Both the position numbers and the translations under genes were made by a program. Below the pieces are notes generated by a model. That model was not told where the DNA came from. It ran no database searches and saw only the letters and a list, made by a program, of their open reading frames with translations. DNA of 64,000 bases from NCBI GenBank assembly GCA_947579665.1, contig OX388348.1:4588001-4652000 (forward strand). Reading direction: 5' to 3'. Positions 11,081-21,457 of the stretch are shown one piece after another (the first letter of the stretch is position 1; the number at the start of each line of letters is the position of its first letter). The DNA is from Sympetrum striolatum (taxonomy: Eukaryota; Arthropoda; Insecta; Odonata; Libellulidae).

Positions 11081-11391
11081 AGAAGTTATTATTATGATTT
11101 GCTTTGCGAAGTTTTCACTTAAAAGCGAAGTTATCTCTTAAGTTGAGAAGTTGTCATTTTGTAAGCGGAATTATCATTTGCTAAGCAGAGCTTTCACTTA
11201 AAAATATAAGTTACAGTTTTTAGAATTATTATTTACTAAGTCTTAAGCTAAGTTATCGCTTGAGAAGCGGAGTTATTATCTCCTAAGCGGAATTATCACT
11301 TAAGAAAAGAAGTTATCACATGCTAAGCTTAGTTATTATGTGCTAAGTTTAGTAATCATTTAATCAGCAAAGTTGTCGTTCGTTAAGCTCA
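11081..11391 (+). repeat. degenerate ~20-bp minisatellite
   Basis: About fifteen imperfect tandem copies of a 20-21 bp motif near AAGCGAAGTTATCACTTGCT. Recurrent words are GAAGTTAT, GGAATTATCA, TTGCTAAGC and TCACTTAA. Copies are diverged, so this is an old array. It has no coding content. Confidence 0.75.
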
Positions 11392-11559
11392 CCTGTGATC
11401 CAATTAGCGAATATACCTTGTGTGATTCTACTGACGTTTCGTTTTATGTCTTTGCGAAATATTCGTTGCTGGAGCCGTGAATAACTCATTAACTTCGAAA
11501 CTGTTCCAATTTTTTTTCTCCTGCACGACTCAGGTTTATTGGAAGTAAATATTTTTTAT

Positions 11560-12320
11560 AATTCTGATGTCATGAAACAAAATTTAGAACACGGCTTTTA
11601 ATGAATTAGAGGTTTAAAATCTCGTTAAAGACCTTTCGAGTTCTACACGAGAAGTCACCTACGGTAACGGACATCGGGAGTTCAAATTGCATTATGTCAC
11701 ATAGATTTATCAATACATACTTTAAGTGATTATTTATTATAACGCTTATAAGGTAACTGCTTCATTACTATATATCCAATTACTGAATTTATTCCTGTCG
11801 TATGCGCCGCGCGATCTTTCTATTATGTAATACATGTTACAACATAATATAGTAATTAAATAACTGGAATTCAGTGGAAACCAAGCGTCACCGTAAAGCT
11901 GTTTGTTTTCGATAATGAAGCACTTTCCCACACCTTGACCTTCGTCCACAAAACTACCTCTTTACTCCTGCTTTCAATATTACAATTTTGAAATATTCCT
12001 TTTCATCAATTGTCGATTAAAATTTTAACTTATCAATTGCCGAAGATCACTTCTAGAAGAATTTACCCGAGTAATTCAGTCGGTTATCATTTTTGATTTT
12101 TGTCTAGGAATCAAGAATTAGTTGCTTTTTCATCCGTCATTAATGGGTGTTCTGTAAATTTAAATAAATATTAAGGAACACATTTTCAATATACGTTTTA
12201 AAATATTTTCCAGTTTCTTGCGAGATTTTGCCAACGGGAACTCTAACGGAATTCGAGATTTCAAATTCAGTGTCGATTCCAGTGGCGTAAATATTTATTA
12301 GCCAAGAAGTGACTATCAAA
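11560..12320 (+). repeat. diverged tandem duplication, left copy
   Basis: Left member of an old duplication whose right member is about 12,385-12,830. Shared landmarks: ACACGGCT-TTAATGA-TTAGAGGTTTAA near 11,590, TTTTAACTTATCA near 12,025, and GATTCCAGTGGCGTAAAT near 12,275. The offset falls from about 820 to about 520 bp along the pair, so the right copy has lost roughly 300 bp. Confidence 0.6.
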
Positions 12321-12384
12321 GCTCTGCTCTAAGGTCATTTTAGTTTTGTAGTATTTCTTCTTTTCGGTAGTACAAATCAATTCA

Positions 12385-12830
12385 TATGTAAAGAATGAAA
12401 ATTTGTTACACGGCTGCTAATGAGTTGGAGGTTTAATATCTCAGAAAACCGCGGTTGTCGGCGCTCCTTGTTTTTTCCCCGGTACTCGGAGAAAACAAGA
12501 AGTGGTTGTTCCTAAAAGCCTACTGCATAATCGATTTAAATTTTAACGCATCACTTGCCGACTTTTAGAAGAAAAAAGTAATTCGGTCGTGTGTCTTTTT
12601 GGATACGATGGTTAGAAATTAAGAATTCGTTATATGTTTTAAATCGATCACTATTAAGTATTCTGAAACTTTGAGTAACTACTTAGGAACGAGTTTTGCA
12701 CGTTCCTTTTTAAAAACTTTTCTTAACGTATCTTCCGATGAGATATCATGGCAATTGTAACCATAAGGGATTTAGGGATTTGAAAATCTCAGCAGCGATG
12801 CCAGTGGTATAAATAATTATTAACTTCATT
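12385..12830 (+). repeat. diverged tandem duplication, right copy
   Basis: Shares CACGGCTGCTAATGAGTTGG near 12,408, TTTTAACGCATCAC near 12,541 and GATGCCAGTGGTATAAAT near 12,797 with the left copy. No coding frame is conserved between the copies. Confidence 0.6.
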
Positions 12831-13300
12831 GAATCTGAATATAGTTACCTAAATAGTATAATCTGTAATATATTTTAGCAAACCATATGATGACCATTTG
12901 TGATAATTTTTAACAATACAAAAGTGCATTCTGCCAAGTCACGATAATTGTTAATATTATTATTCTGTACTTGGTGTACTCTACTGTATTCTTATTCATG
13001 CCATATTCAAAATAAAATTTTCATTCTTTTTAGATTTGTCATTCTAATTATATTAAATCAATAGATTTTATTCTTGTTTGTTACAAAATGAGTACGTCAC
13101 TTTCAATACATTCAATTTAATCATGAATTTTAATCGCGTAAGCCGATTTCAGGCAAGTTTTACTCATGTAATGATAATAATGTCGTATTGTAAATTTAAT
13201 AAGTCCTTGCTACATTATTATCAATTTATATTAATAATAGTAATAACTGTGAATTGACAATTTGTAATGCAACTTAATTAAAGCAAATATTTATTTACAG
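12831..13300. other. no feature seen
   Basis: Very AT-rich sequence without open frames, ending in the TTTATTTACAG acceptor of the next candidate exon. Confidence 0.4.
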
Positions 13301-13401
13301 GTGACCAGTAACTGGGATGTTTTCTCTTCATCAGTATTCTGCTGATTTCCCTCGCCGACGTAGAAAGTGAAACTCAGTCGTAAGAGAAAGTCAGGTCCTA
13401 G
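13301..13401 (+). other. candidate exon just upstream of the array
   Basis: A GC-richer 101-nt block follows TATTTATTTACAG and ends at CCTAG|GTAACA. Entered in phase 1 from exon 3704-3811 it stops after two codons; entered in phase 0 it codes about 14 residues before TGA. It therefore looks like a terminal-coding/3' UTR exon or a non-coding exon leading toward the array. The minus-strand frame across it (13,291-13,509) is the alternative reading. Confidence 0.3.
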
Positions 13402-14400
13402 GTAACAAGACAACTGATTCCTTAAAGTAAGTGCATTTACTAAGGTAGTGAGCACAACATTACAGGCTTCACTATTAAAATACCCAATTCCATTGATTTT
13501 CTTTTGCACATTTCATATATTTTTCATTTTATAATTTACCGACCTTTGTCGCATTTTTTGACCTTAATATTTCCTCTAAAAATTGTTAGTATTTAGAAAA
13601 ATAATAATAAAAATATATTTTTTAAGCATAAAATGAATATTATTTCAGTATTTCTACAAAATTCATATAAAATTAAGGTTCAATAGCTATTCCTTTCAAT
13701 ATTTTTCCATTATGGTTTTAAGGATTGTGAAGTTTTACTAGCGAACTTACAGAGTTTTAGGATAATCTAGTCCATTCTTTGTTTCTCTGTTCTGATTTCA
13801 TGATTCCCTTTATCCGTTTCTCTATTTATACTTAGCAAATCACTATTTATATATTAGATTTTATTTTTCCTGTGGTTTGTATGCCAATGCATTTTACTAA
13901 GTAATCAACTTTGCAACAAGAGTTTATTTTCAATTGACTCAAGTGATAAATTTTCATTGTGGTTGGTGCTGGTAATCATCTTTCATTTGGGTGTAACTTT
14001 ACCATTTTTTACGTATTCTAGAATCCCCATTCCTGTTTTTGCCCTTCCTCGCGATCAATCTATTTTTACTTCAATTATTCTCCTTTGTTCCTGCTATAAC
14101 ACTCTGATGAATGGACTGTTTCCATTAGTCATGTGGTACAGGATAGAGAAAAATGTATCTCTCATTTTCTTTTGTCCCAGTCTTGATCATGGCTGTGATG
14201 AATGAAAGCTACCGAGGCATAAGTGAACAATTGCAGTGATCAAGGTCTCTCCTTACAGAATTCCAAAAAAATTGTTAATGTCATTGAAACTGTGCTTAAA
14301 TGTTTTCCTCCTGCATGACACTTAATGCTAAGAACTAATTTCGAGCTTATGAATGCGTTTTTGAACTCTGGGATGTTATCTCACTTTTAATGATGGAAAA
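13402..14400. other. left flank of the array
   Basis: No supported gene. The 82-codon frame at 13,957-14,205 starts at TTG and is simply T-rich. From about 14,390 the bases begin to resemble the end of a repeat unit (ATGGAAAAG, GGATGTCGGTCA compared with GGATATCAGTCA), showing that homology to the array fades in gradually. Confidence 0.4.
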
Positions 14401-14457
14401 GGAGTGGATGTCGGTCAATAATAATATCGAGAGCTAAGACAATTTCTATATAGTCAA

Positions 14458-14819
14458 TGCACGTGTGATAACCAAACTAAACTAGCTCTATGGTAAAACT
14501 TAATCCAAAGTTTGAAAATTATAATAAATATTTGAGTATATTTGAAGCTTTATTTGTAGCAGAGATACAATAACCATAGACGGCATTAGAAAGAGGTGGT
14601 AAACAAAAGCAAAAAACTCCTATGAGCACGCAGATGAAAATCGAAAGTTGGCATTAGCTGAGGTAACTTAATATGCGACTAGGCAATGCCGTACCTATCT
14701 TCATTGAACCCCAGCAGCTGGGGACAAAAAAATTAGAAACCTTTGGATGTTGTTGGATAGGCACAGGGAAAACTGACTACTTCTTCAATATATTAACAGG
14801 ACTTTCAAGGTAATGATAT
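14458..14819 (+). pseudogene. coding relic X, unit 1 copy
   Basis: Two overlapping plus-strand frames look like one broken exon. ATG 14,490 reads 27 codons (MVKLNPKFENYNKY, SIFEALFVAEIQ) to TAA 14,571. A frame shifted by one or two bases then continues as TITIDGIRKRW, stop, TKAK, YEHADE, and later IRNLWMLLDRHREN, stop, LLLQYINRTFK, ending at donor CAAG|GTAATG. It holds several stops and at least two frame changes. Substitutions relative to unit 2 are mostly amino-acid changing, as expected of a dead sequence. Protein-like composition and preservation up to the donor suggest a former exon. The family is not recognised, so coding ancestry is an inference. Confidence 0.35.
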
Positions 14820-14954
14820 AGGGTTAACAAACACAGGGTTACAAATTTTAGAGTAAATAGGTTTAAGCCTAGAATATTTTGGAAATATCTCAATAAAATT
14901 GGACAAAATAATTTAATTATTTTAAGGCCATAATTAAAAACTATTGTTTTATAG

Positions 14955-15558
14955 GTACCCATATGGAGAGGTCTTCTAGTGTTCTGGTAACTTCAAAAGA
15001 GAGCTACCCTAGCAGAATAAAATTCTCACTATGGAGTGGTGTGATGCCTCCTCCAGGTCGAGAGATTCTGCCAATCGAGTGGGTCTGGGTACCACGGCGT
15101 AGCTCTCAAAAGAAGCGTACCATTTTCAGAATACAGTTCTCTTCAGGGGAGGTGTAACGCCTCTCCTGTTTGAGAGGTTCTGCCCATGGAAAGAGGGTCT
15201 GTGTACCTCATGGTATCACTCAATAGAAAGCTACCTTTGGCAAAATAATATTCTCATCGACGATCAGGATTCCGATTGAGATGTTTTGCCCTTCAAGACT
15301 TTCTGGTAGTTATCAAAAGAGAGATACCATTTGCAGATACAATTCTCGTCCCCGAGAGGCATTTTGCCTCTCTTGATAGAGAAGTTCTGCCCATTATGGG
15401 ACTAAAACTTGAAAATTTCATGTAGAGGGTCTGATCTGACCTCTCATAGTGAGTGAGAGGTTTTAATAATCGATGCTCTTTGAAGAAGGCATCTTATTTG
15501 AAATTATCGTTGGATGGAGGGATTCCTATGCCTTCCGAATTGGTGATGACAAAATAAG
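14955..15558 (+). ncRNA. exon A, extra edge copy (1a)
   Basis: Follows the acceptor TTGTTTTATAG and ends at AATAAG|GTATGT, like exon A of the regular units, but is the most diverged copy (for example AAAGAAGCG where others have AATGAAACG or AATGTAAGT). It carries the same four internal hairpin repeats. A 64-codon frame at 14,963-15,157 runs through two of them but is not kept open in the other copies. Confidence 0.4.
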
Positions 15559-15686
15559 GTATGTTTTTCTTAAGATTTTAGAATATACTTTTTAAGTATT
15601 GGTATCTGATTATCATTAGAAAATAATAATTTTTATGATTTAAATTTTTTCATTGAATCTGAATGGTCTCTTTTCTAACCTTTCAG

Positions 15687-16359
15687 GAATGGGGTACTTA
15701 TAAATACTTTATTAATAAAGGTCTACTGGTTTACCTACCTTAAAATCTCCACTTAAACCTTCCTGCTGAGAGGCCTTCTGGTCTTCTGGTAACTTCAAAA
15801 GAGAGCTACCCTAGCAGAATAAAATTCTCACTATGGAGTGGTGTGATGCCTCCTCCAGGTCGAGAGATTCTGCTCATCGAGTGGGTCTGGGTACCACGGG
15901 GTAGCTCTCAAATGAAACGTACCATTTTCAGAATACAGTTCTCTTCAGGGGAGGTGTAACGCCTCTCCTGTTTGAGAGGTTCTGCCCATGGAAAGAGGGT
16001 CTGCGTACCTCATGGTATCACTCAATAGAAAGCTACCTTTGGCAAAATAATATTCTCATCGACGATTAGGATTCCGATTGAGATGTTTTGCCCTTCAAGA
16101 CTTTCTGGTAGCTATCAAAAGAGAGATACCATTTGCAGATACAATTCTCGTCACCGAGAGGCATTTTGCCTCTCTTGATAGAGAAGTTCTGCCCATTATG
16201 GGACTAAAACTTGAAGATTTCATGTAGAGGGTCTGATCTGACCTCTCATGTTGAAAGAGACGTGTAATAATCGATGCGCTTTGAGGAAGGCATCTTATTT
16301 GAGATTATCGTTGGATGGAGTGATTGCAATGCATTCCCAATTGGTGATGGCAAAATAAG
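15687..16359 (+). ncRNA. fused exon B/A created by the 802-bp duplication
   Basis: The acceptor CTAACCTTTCAG at 15,686 starts exon B of copy 1a. Before exon B reaches a donor, the sequence runs directly into exon A of copy 1b at about 15,767, which has lost its own upstream acceptor, and continues to AATAAG|GTATGT at 16,360. A transcript would therefore carry a 673-nt composite exon that exists only in unit 1. Confidence 0.4.
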
Positions 16360-18541
16360 GTATGTTTTTCTTAAGATTTTAGAATATACTTTTTAAGTAT
16401 TGGTATCTGATTATCATTAGAAAATAATAATTTTTATGATTAAAATCTTTTAATTGAATATTAATGGTCTCTTTTCTAACCTTTCAGGAATGGGGTGCTT
16501 ATAAAAACATTATTGATAAAGGTCTACTGGTTTACCTACCTTAAAATCTCCACCTGAACCTACCTGTGGAAGAGGAAAAAGGTAAAATGCATAGGAAAAG
16601 CAGTAAATTCTAAATTGCTTTGGCAACATAGGTCATTCTTACCTATTGAACTTGACTCAATAACCATCACCTACTACCAAGCTGAAATGTGGTAGAAATT
16701 GATGAACCAGATACTACAGGTTAGTTTGGGAAGGTTCGTGCAGGCTCTCCTCTTGAATAATCTAAGGTAACTCTTTTATCATATAATAGATCCTCATTTC
16801 AATATAGGTTTAGCACTATGCATCCAAAATTGTAATTTCCCTGTTTAATTGCTTTGTAATCATCTAATATAATCTGCTGCTATTACTGGAATTTAAATTA
16901 GCATTTATAATTATAATAAATATATATTGTGTTTGCCCTTTTATTCATATAGAGAATATGCACTGAATGTTCCACAAATAATAACAGATGCTCCAGAGTG
17001 CTGCAGCTTGGGAGTAAAGTGGAGAATGGTGGAAATGGACCACTATAGTCTACAGTATGGGACAGTTGCTTAAGAGAGACACCAAGTTGCGGAGACATTC
17101 ATTGGAAGAATGTACGAGGCCTCTTGACGGCTCCTGTCTTGGGCGAGGGAAGTATAACGGCAGCCACTGAGTGCTTTAAGGGTGGCTGGAGAGTAAGATA
17201 TTATTACATATATTGTTTTCAAGTCATTGTTTTTAAATGCGTCCCCAAGTTTTCTAATACAATGCAAGACCTAATTATTTCTTTGATCGAGTTTCAATAG
17301 GGTTTTATCATGTCAATTTATGTTTTTAATCGGTTATGATAAGTTAATTGGGTTTCAAGTATGATACACTGGATTTAGATGGTATGATAGGAAAAATCAG
17401 GAATTTTTTCCATATGCTCTTGCTCCAGTTTGCCTCTGTTGAATTGTTGTGGTTTTCCGTTCGTTCTGTTGAAGTACTGTTAAATCCTCTCCTTTCAAAA
17501 TATCTCTGCTCCGGCTTTTCCTTTCAAATTGCTCTATGCTAGATTTGGGGATACATGATCATAATATTCTGTGGAGTTTGTAATTTTTTATATATATTTC
17601 ATGCCTTATTTGAGTAATAATATATATTTAGATATAATATTGCAATTACAGTCAAAATGTTCTGTTATACAGGTTGCAATACGACTTCGTCAATTTGCTT
17701 GAGTCAGCCAATGTCTGCCATCTTAACAAGCAGATTTTATTAAAGTTATAGGAATATTTCCAAAATGAGATCATGGACTAAGTTTGTGGGATGTATTTCT
17801 GGAAATCTGATTTATTTCAATGATCATCCTTATGGTTACTTTACATTTAAGCTGTCTTTTGGTTTGCCTTGTTGGATTTCTTTTTCTTAAATTCAATGAA
17901 ATAATGGAAGTGTAAAATGGCATTGGGTGGTCTGTAATCTATATTGTTTAGACTCTTTGAATAGCGGTAGAAGATTTTACACTTTTGTTATTGCTAACGT
18001 ACAATATACAATGTATTTTAGGGTCCATTCCTTCATACTATTTGGATTTTTACCTTCTCCATATTCATAGTACATAGAAAGTATTGTTTTCATGAAAAAA
18101 ATTGACTTCGAGATTTCAACGGAAATACATGTTTTGGGGTCCCTAGAATAAGTTCTGACCATTTTTGGAAAGAAGTTTGCGTGTATGTGTGTGTGTGTGC
18201 TTGTGGGCACTCTAACGTGAAAACTATTACCCCTATTAGTATCAAACTTCACATATATACTCTGGTGTGCTGACAGAGTTGATTATTTTTTTGAGCAAAT
18301 GGTTTAACCGGAAGTTGAGCTTTTTTTATTCTTGGAAGCAAATGTCCGTTTTTGTGAAATATCTCAAAAAAATAATATATTTAGGTATATACGATTGTTT
18401 GTAAAAGTTTTAGAACATGTAATTTTCTATAACTGCTGTATTGATCATATTTTTTATCACTGATTGCTAAGGAGTTATTCCGGAAACACTGATAACCCGG
18501 AAGTAGCTGATTATGTACTTTGTGGGTGCTCTGGGTAAGAG

Positions 18542-19612
18542 GCAATTTTAATCGTTTTTCATCGAACATGTCCCGAAGAACATTACTTATAATGTTTGTG
18601 CGTAAAAGATATTATGAAATAAATTAATCACTTATCTTCCAAGTTAAGTATAATATATTATTCGAAAATACTGTTGTAAATTAATATTGACATCTTATAC
18701 ATGAAGAAAGTCATGTGCTGGCCACATCAGATTTTTTTGTGATGCATTGGAGCTACTTCTTACGTATCCAATAATATTGTTTTGATGAAATGTAGGTGTT
18801 TTCCTTGCTCTTGTTTTGATTGCTACTAGTGTTGTTTTTGATAGGGGCAGAATTTCATCACATTTGAACAATGGCTTCCTTTTCATGGTTATGTTTTACC
18901 CGTGTATTGGTCTGGATATTTTAATGTTCCAATATAGGTTTTTAAAATTATAAAATACGTATAGAATATATGCAATAACAAATATAAATAAATACTTTAT
19001 GATATCTATTTCGGTATATGATTGTCATATTATAGGTTACCATAAAATACTTGCATATTGTTACACAGAAATTTAATGATTTACAATATTAATTATGTAT
19101 TTTTACTGAGAAACGGTTGATACTTAAGATGTAATGTGTTCAATTTTTCTGACAAGTCCTTACTGAAGGGAAATTATGAGACCAAATTTTTAAAATTTAC
19201 ATTAGTAAGTGATTAATATTATTCTTTTTCAGTTGCGTAATTGCTATTCTTTATTGGCAATGTATCCATTTCCAATAGAACTTCTTATGGGAATATAATA
19301 GGCTCATAGAAATTCATTGAAATATATTATTTGTGTATCCAGTCCTTCGGAGCATAGAGTATGCGTAGCTAGTTTGGTTTGAGTACATTAAATTTTTTAC
19401 ACAAGCTCCACACTGCTTTGAGCACAAGGTTATGGGTCGACGATTTAGTAGTAGTTTTTGCACATGCCATTTTGGCAACTTAGTGTGCAAGGGCAAGTGT
19501 GGTCTTGTCCGAATGTGCATCATCGTCCACTTCCATGGCCTCATTGAGTCACTGGTAACACAGAGTGGTGTATCAAACATGACTTTAGAATGATTACCAA
19601 TTAAAGTTATAT
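18542..19612 (+). repeat. sub-repeat D1 (reference, unit 1)
   Basis: A ~1.08-kb block that recurs in the same unit as D2 at 19,624-20,691 (offset 1,082). Both contain in order GCAATTTTAATCG, the conserved 237-bp block, an AT-rich stretch, a TTCTTTTTCAG acceptor-like site, the CAGTCCTTCGG patch, a GC-richer island beginning GGTTATGGGTCGACG, and AATTAAAGTTAT. By eye D1 and D2 differ at roughly one base in ten or more outside the conserved block, far more than units differ from each other, so this duplication predates array expansion. Confidence 0.9.
18695..18886 (-). CDS. candidate 63-residue microprotein, D1 copy (unit 1)
   Basis: ATG in a good context (A at -3; ACCATGAAA) to TAA gives a basic peptide beginning MKRKPLFKCDEILPLSK and ending WPAHDFLHV, with TRARKTPTFHQ in the middle. 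No signal peptide, membrane segment or known domain is visible. The case rests on conservation: the surrounding 237 bp differ at only two or three positions between D1 and D2, while neighbouring sequence has drifted heavily. The changes in the frame are two silent and one N-to-D. All sixteen copies in the window are intact. Against it: later unit-specific changes (N to K in units 7 and 8, A to P in unit 6) alter residues, and gene conversion could also explain the identity. Confidence 0.3.
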   Translation of the reverse strand: MKRKPLFKCDEILPLSKTTLVAIKTRARKTPTFHQNNIIGYVRSSSNASQKNLMWPAHDFLHV

Positions 19613-19623
19613 ATATATAATGG

Positions 19624-20691
19624 GCAATTTTAATCGTTTTTCATTGAACATGTGCCGAAAAACATTACTTATAATGTTTGTGACGTAAAAGATATTATGA
19701 AATAAACTAATCACTTATCTTCCAAGTTTAGTTTTAACATAGTATTCAAAAATACTGTTGTAAATTAATATTGACATCTTATACATGAAGAAAGTCATGT
19801 GCTGGCCACATCAGATTTTTTTGTGATGCATTGGAGCTACTTCTTACGTATCCAATAATATCGTTTTGATGAAATGTAGGTGTTTTCCTTGCTCTTGTTT
19901 TGATTGCTACTAGTGTTGTTTTTGATAGGGGCAGAATTTCATCGCATTTGAACAATGGTTTCCTTTTCATGGTTATGTTTTACCCACGTATTGGTATGGA
20001 TAATTTAATGTTCCAATATAGATTGTTAAAATTATAAAATACGTATAGAATATATGCAATAACAAATATAAATAAATTCTTTATGATATCACTTTCATAA
20101 TATGTTTGTTTATAGGTTACCATAATATACTTGCATATTGTCACACAGAACTATTAATTTTTACAATATTAATTATGTATTTTTACTGAAAATGGGTTGA
20201 TACATAGGATGTATTGTGTTCTATTTTTCTGAAAAACTATTTCTTAAGGAAAATTATGAGGCCTAATTTTAAAAATTTACTCTAGTTATTGATTAATATT
20301 ATTCTTTTTCAGTAGCGTAAGTGCTATTCTTTATTGGCAATATATCCATTTCCAATAGAACTTCCTATGGGAACATAATAAGTTCATAGAAATTCATTGA
20401 AATATATTCTTTGTCTATCCAGTCCTTCGGTGTATAGAGTATGCCTAGCTAGTTTGGTTTGAGTATATTATATTTTTAACACTAGCTCCGTATTGCTTTG
20501 GGCGCATGGTTATGGGTCGACGATTTAGAAGTAGTTTTTCCCCAGGTCATTTTGGGAACTTTGTGTGCAAGGGCATGTGTGGTCTCGTCCGACTGTGCAT
20601 CATCGTCCACTGCCATGGCCTCATTGAGGCACTGGTAGCACAAAGTGGTGTATTGAAATTACTTTATGATGATTACGAATTAAAGTTATAT
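19624..20691 (+). repeat. sub-repeat D2 (reference, unit 1)
   Basis: Diverged partner of D1. In the GC-richer island D2 has a 79-codon plus-strand frame (20,506-20,745) where D1 has a 53-codon one (19,432-19,593), aligned as MGRRF, HFGNF, CKG.CGLVR, CIIVH, GLIE.LV.QSGV. Most D1/D2 changes in it alter the amino acid (about nine against three silent), which fits neutral drift. Minus-strand frames are also open over the island, as expected of GC-richer sequence. Confidence 0.9.
19779..19970 (-). CDS. candidate 63-residue microprotein, D2 copy (unit 1)
   Basis: Same frame as at 18,695-18,886 with HQND in place of HQNN. Start and stop contexts are preserved. If expressed, each unit would make two nearly identical peptides from antisense transcripts relative to the inferred plus-strand splice sites. 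No identified promoter or poly-A signal supports minus-strand transcription. Confidence 0.3.
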   Translation of the reverse strand: MKRKPLFKCDEILPLSKTTLVAIKTRARKTPTFHQNDIIGYVRSSSNASQKNLMWPAHDFLHV

Positions 20692-20970
20692 CTGTTTATC
20701 CATGTCCTACCTATTACATTTAGATGTTTATCCAATTATACCTAATTATACATTCACTGACTTATTCATTCATAGGGGATTAAAATTGTAACCATATTTC
20801 ATAAGTGTCTAAGACTTGAAATTTTTTCAACGTACTGGCCATAACGTTTAACCACCAAGAAAAAACGATATTTAGCTTCAATGTCATGTGTTTGATGCTG
20901 ACTACTATGGAAAAGCAAAGGATATCAGTCACTAATGATCCTTAAGGTAAGAAAATTTATATATATTAAA

Positions 20971-21322
20971 TTAACGTGTGATAACTAAACTAAACTAGCT
21001 ATATGCTAAAACTTAATCGAAAGTTTGAAAATTATAATAAATAATTGAGTGCATTTGAAGCTATATTCGCCGCAGAGATACAATAACCATAGACGAAATT
21101 AGAAAGAGATGGTCAACAAAGGCAAAATACTACTTTGAGCACGCAGATGAAGATCATAAGTCAGCATTAGTTGAGGTCAACTTAATGTGGGACTAAGCAA
21201 TGCAGTACCTATGTTCACTGCACCCCAGCAGCTGTGGACAAAAAATTAGAAATCTTTGGATGTTGTTCGATAGGCACACGGAAAACTGACTACTTCTTAA
21301 ATATATGAACAGGACCTTATAG
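20971..21322 (+). pseudogene. coding relic X, unit 2 copy
   Basis: From 21,059 one frame runs 45 codons (TITIDEIRKRWSTKAKYYFE, then HADEDHKSALVEVNLMWD) to TAA 21,194, continues in the same register for 30 codons (QYLCSLHP, IRNLWMLFDRHTEN) to TGA 21,287, and then to the donor AG|GTAATG at 21,323. Upstream, ATG CTA AAA CTT starts the frame seen in unit 1, here cut by TAA after NYNK. The same disablements appear in later units, so it was already dead when the array expanded. No family was recognised. Confidence 0.35.
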
Positions 21323-21457
21323 GTAATGAATCAAAAGAGGGTTACAAATTTTAGTGTAAATATGTTTAAGTCTAGGATACTTTGGAAATATCTAAATAAA
21401 ATTGGACAAAATTATTCAATTATTTTAAGGCCATAATTAACAACTATTGTTTTATAG

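Larger units (their letters stand above)
14458..20970 (+). repeat. macrosatellite unit 1 (left edge, 6,513 bp)
   Basis: First unit of the 5.69-kb tandem array. Its first ~500 bp and the extra block 14,965-15,766 are visibly diverged from all other units, while from about 15,786 onward it nearly matches unit 2. The extra ~820 bp come mainly from an 802-bp duplication of exon A plus intron plus part of exon B. It contains coding relic X (14,458-14,819), two exon A copies, exon B from 16,498, exon C at about 16,953, a GT microsatellite at about 18,181-18,200, sub-repeats D1 (18,542-19,612) and D2 (19,624-20,691), and 63-codon minus-strand frames at 18,695-18,886 and 19,779-19,970. ETS-type CCGGAAGT sites are at 18,308 and 18,497. 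Confidence 0.95.

Noticed and set aside
13291..13509. 72-codon minus-strand frame
   Set aside because: Protein-like in places, but it covers a plus-strand block with better splice signals and has no recognisable motif.
13957..14205. 82-codon hydrophobic plus-strand frame
   Set aside because: It starts at TTG, and its hydrophobicity follows from T-rich sequence.
16898..17542. 60-80 codon frames over exon C and the following bases
   Set aside because: Some start at TTG, and single-base length changes between units break them without compensation.
17977..18252. 91-codon minus-strand frame repeated in each unit
   Set aside because: It crosses the GT microsatellite (read as alternating T and H residues), and a premature end in unit 2 and varied residues elsewhere suggest no constraint.
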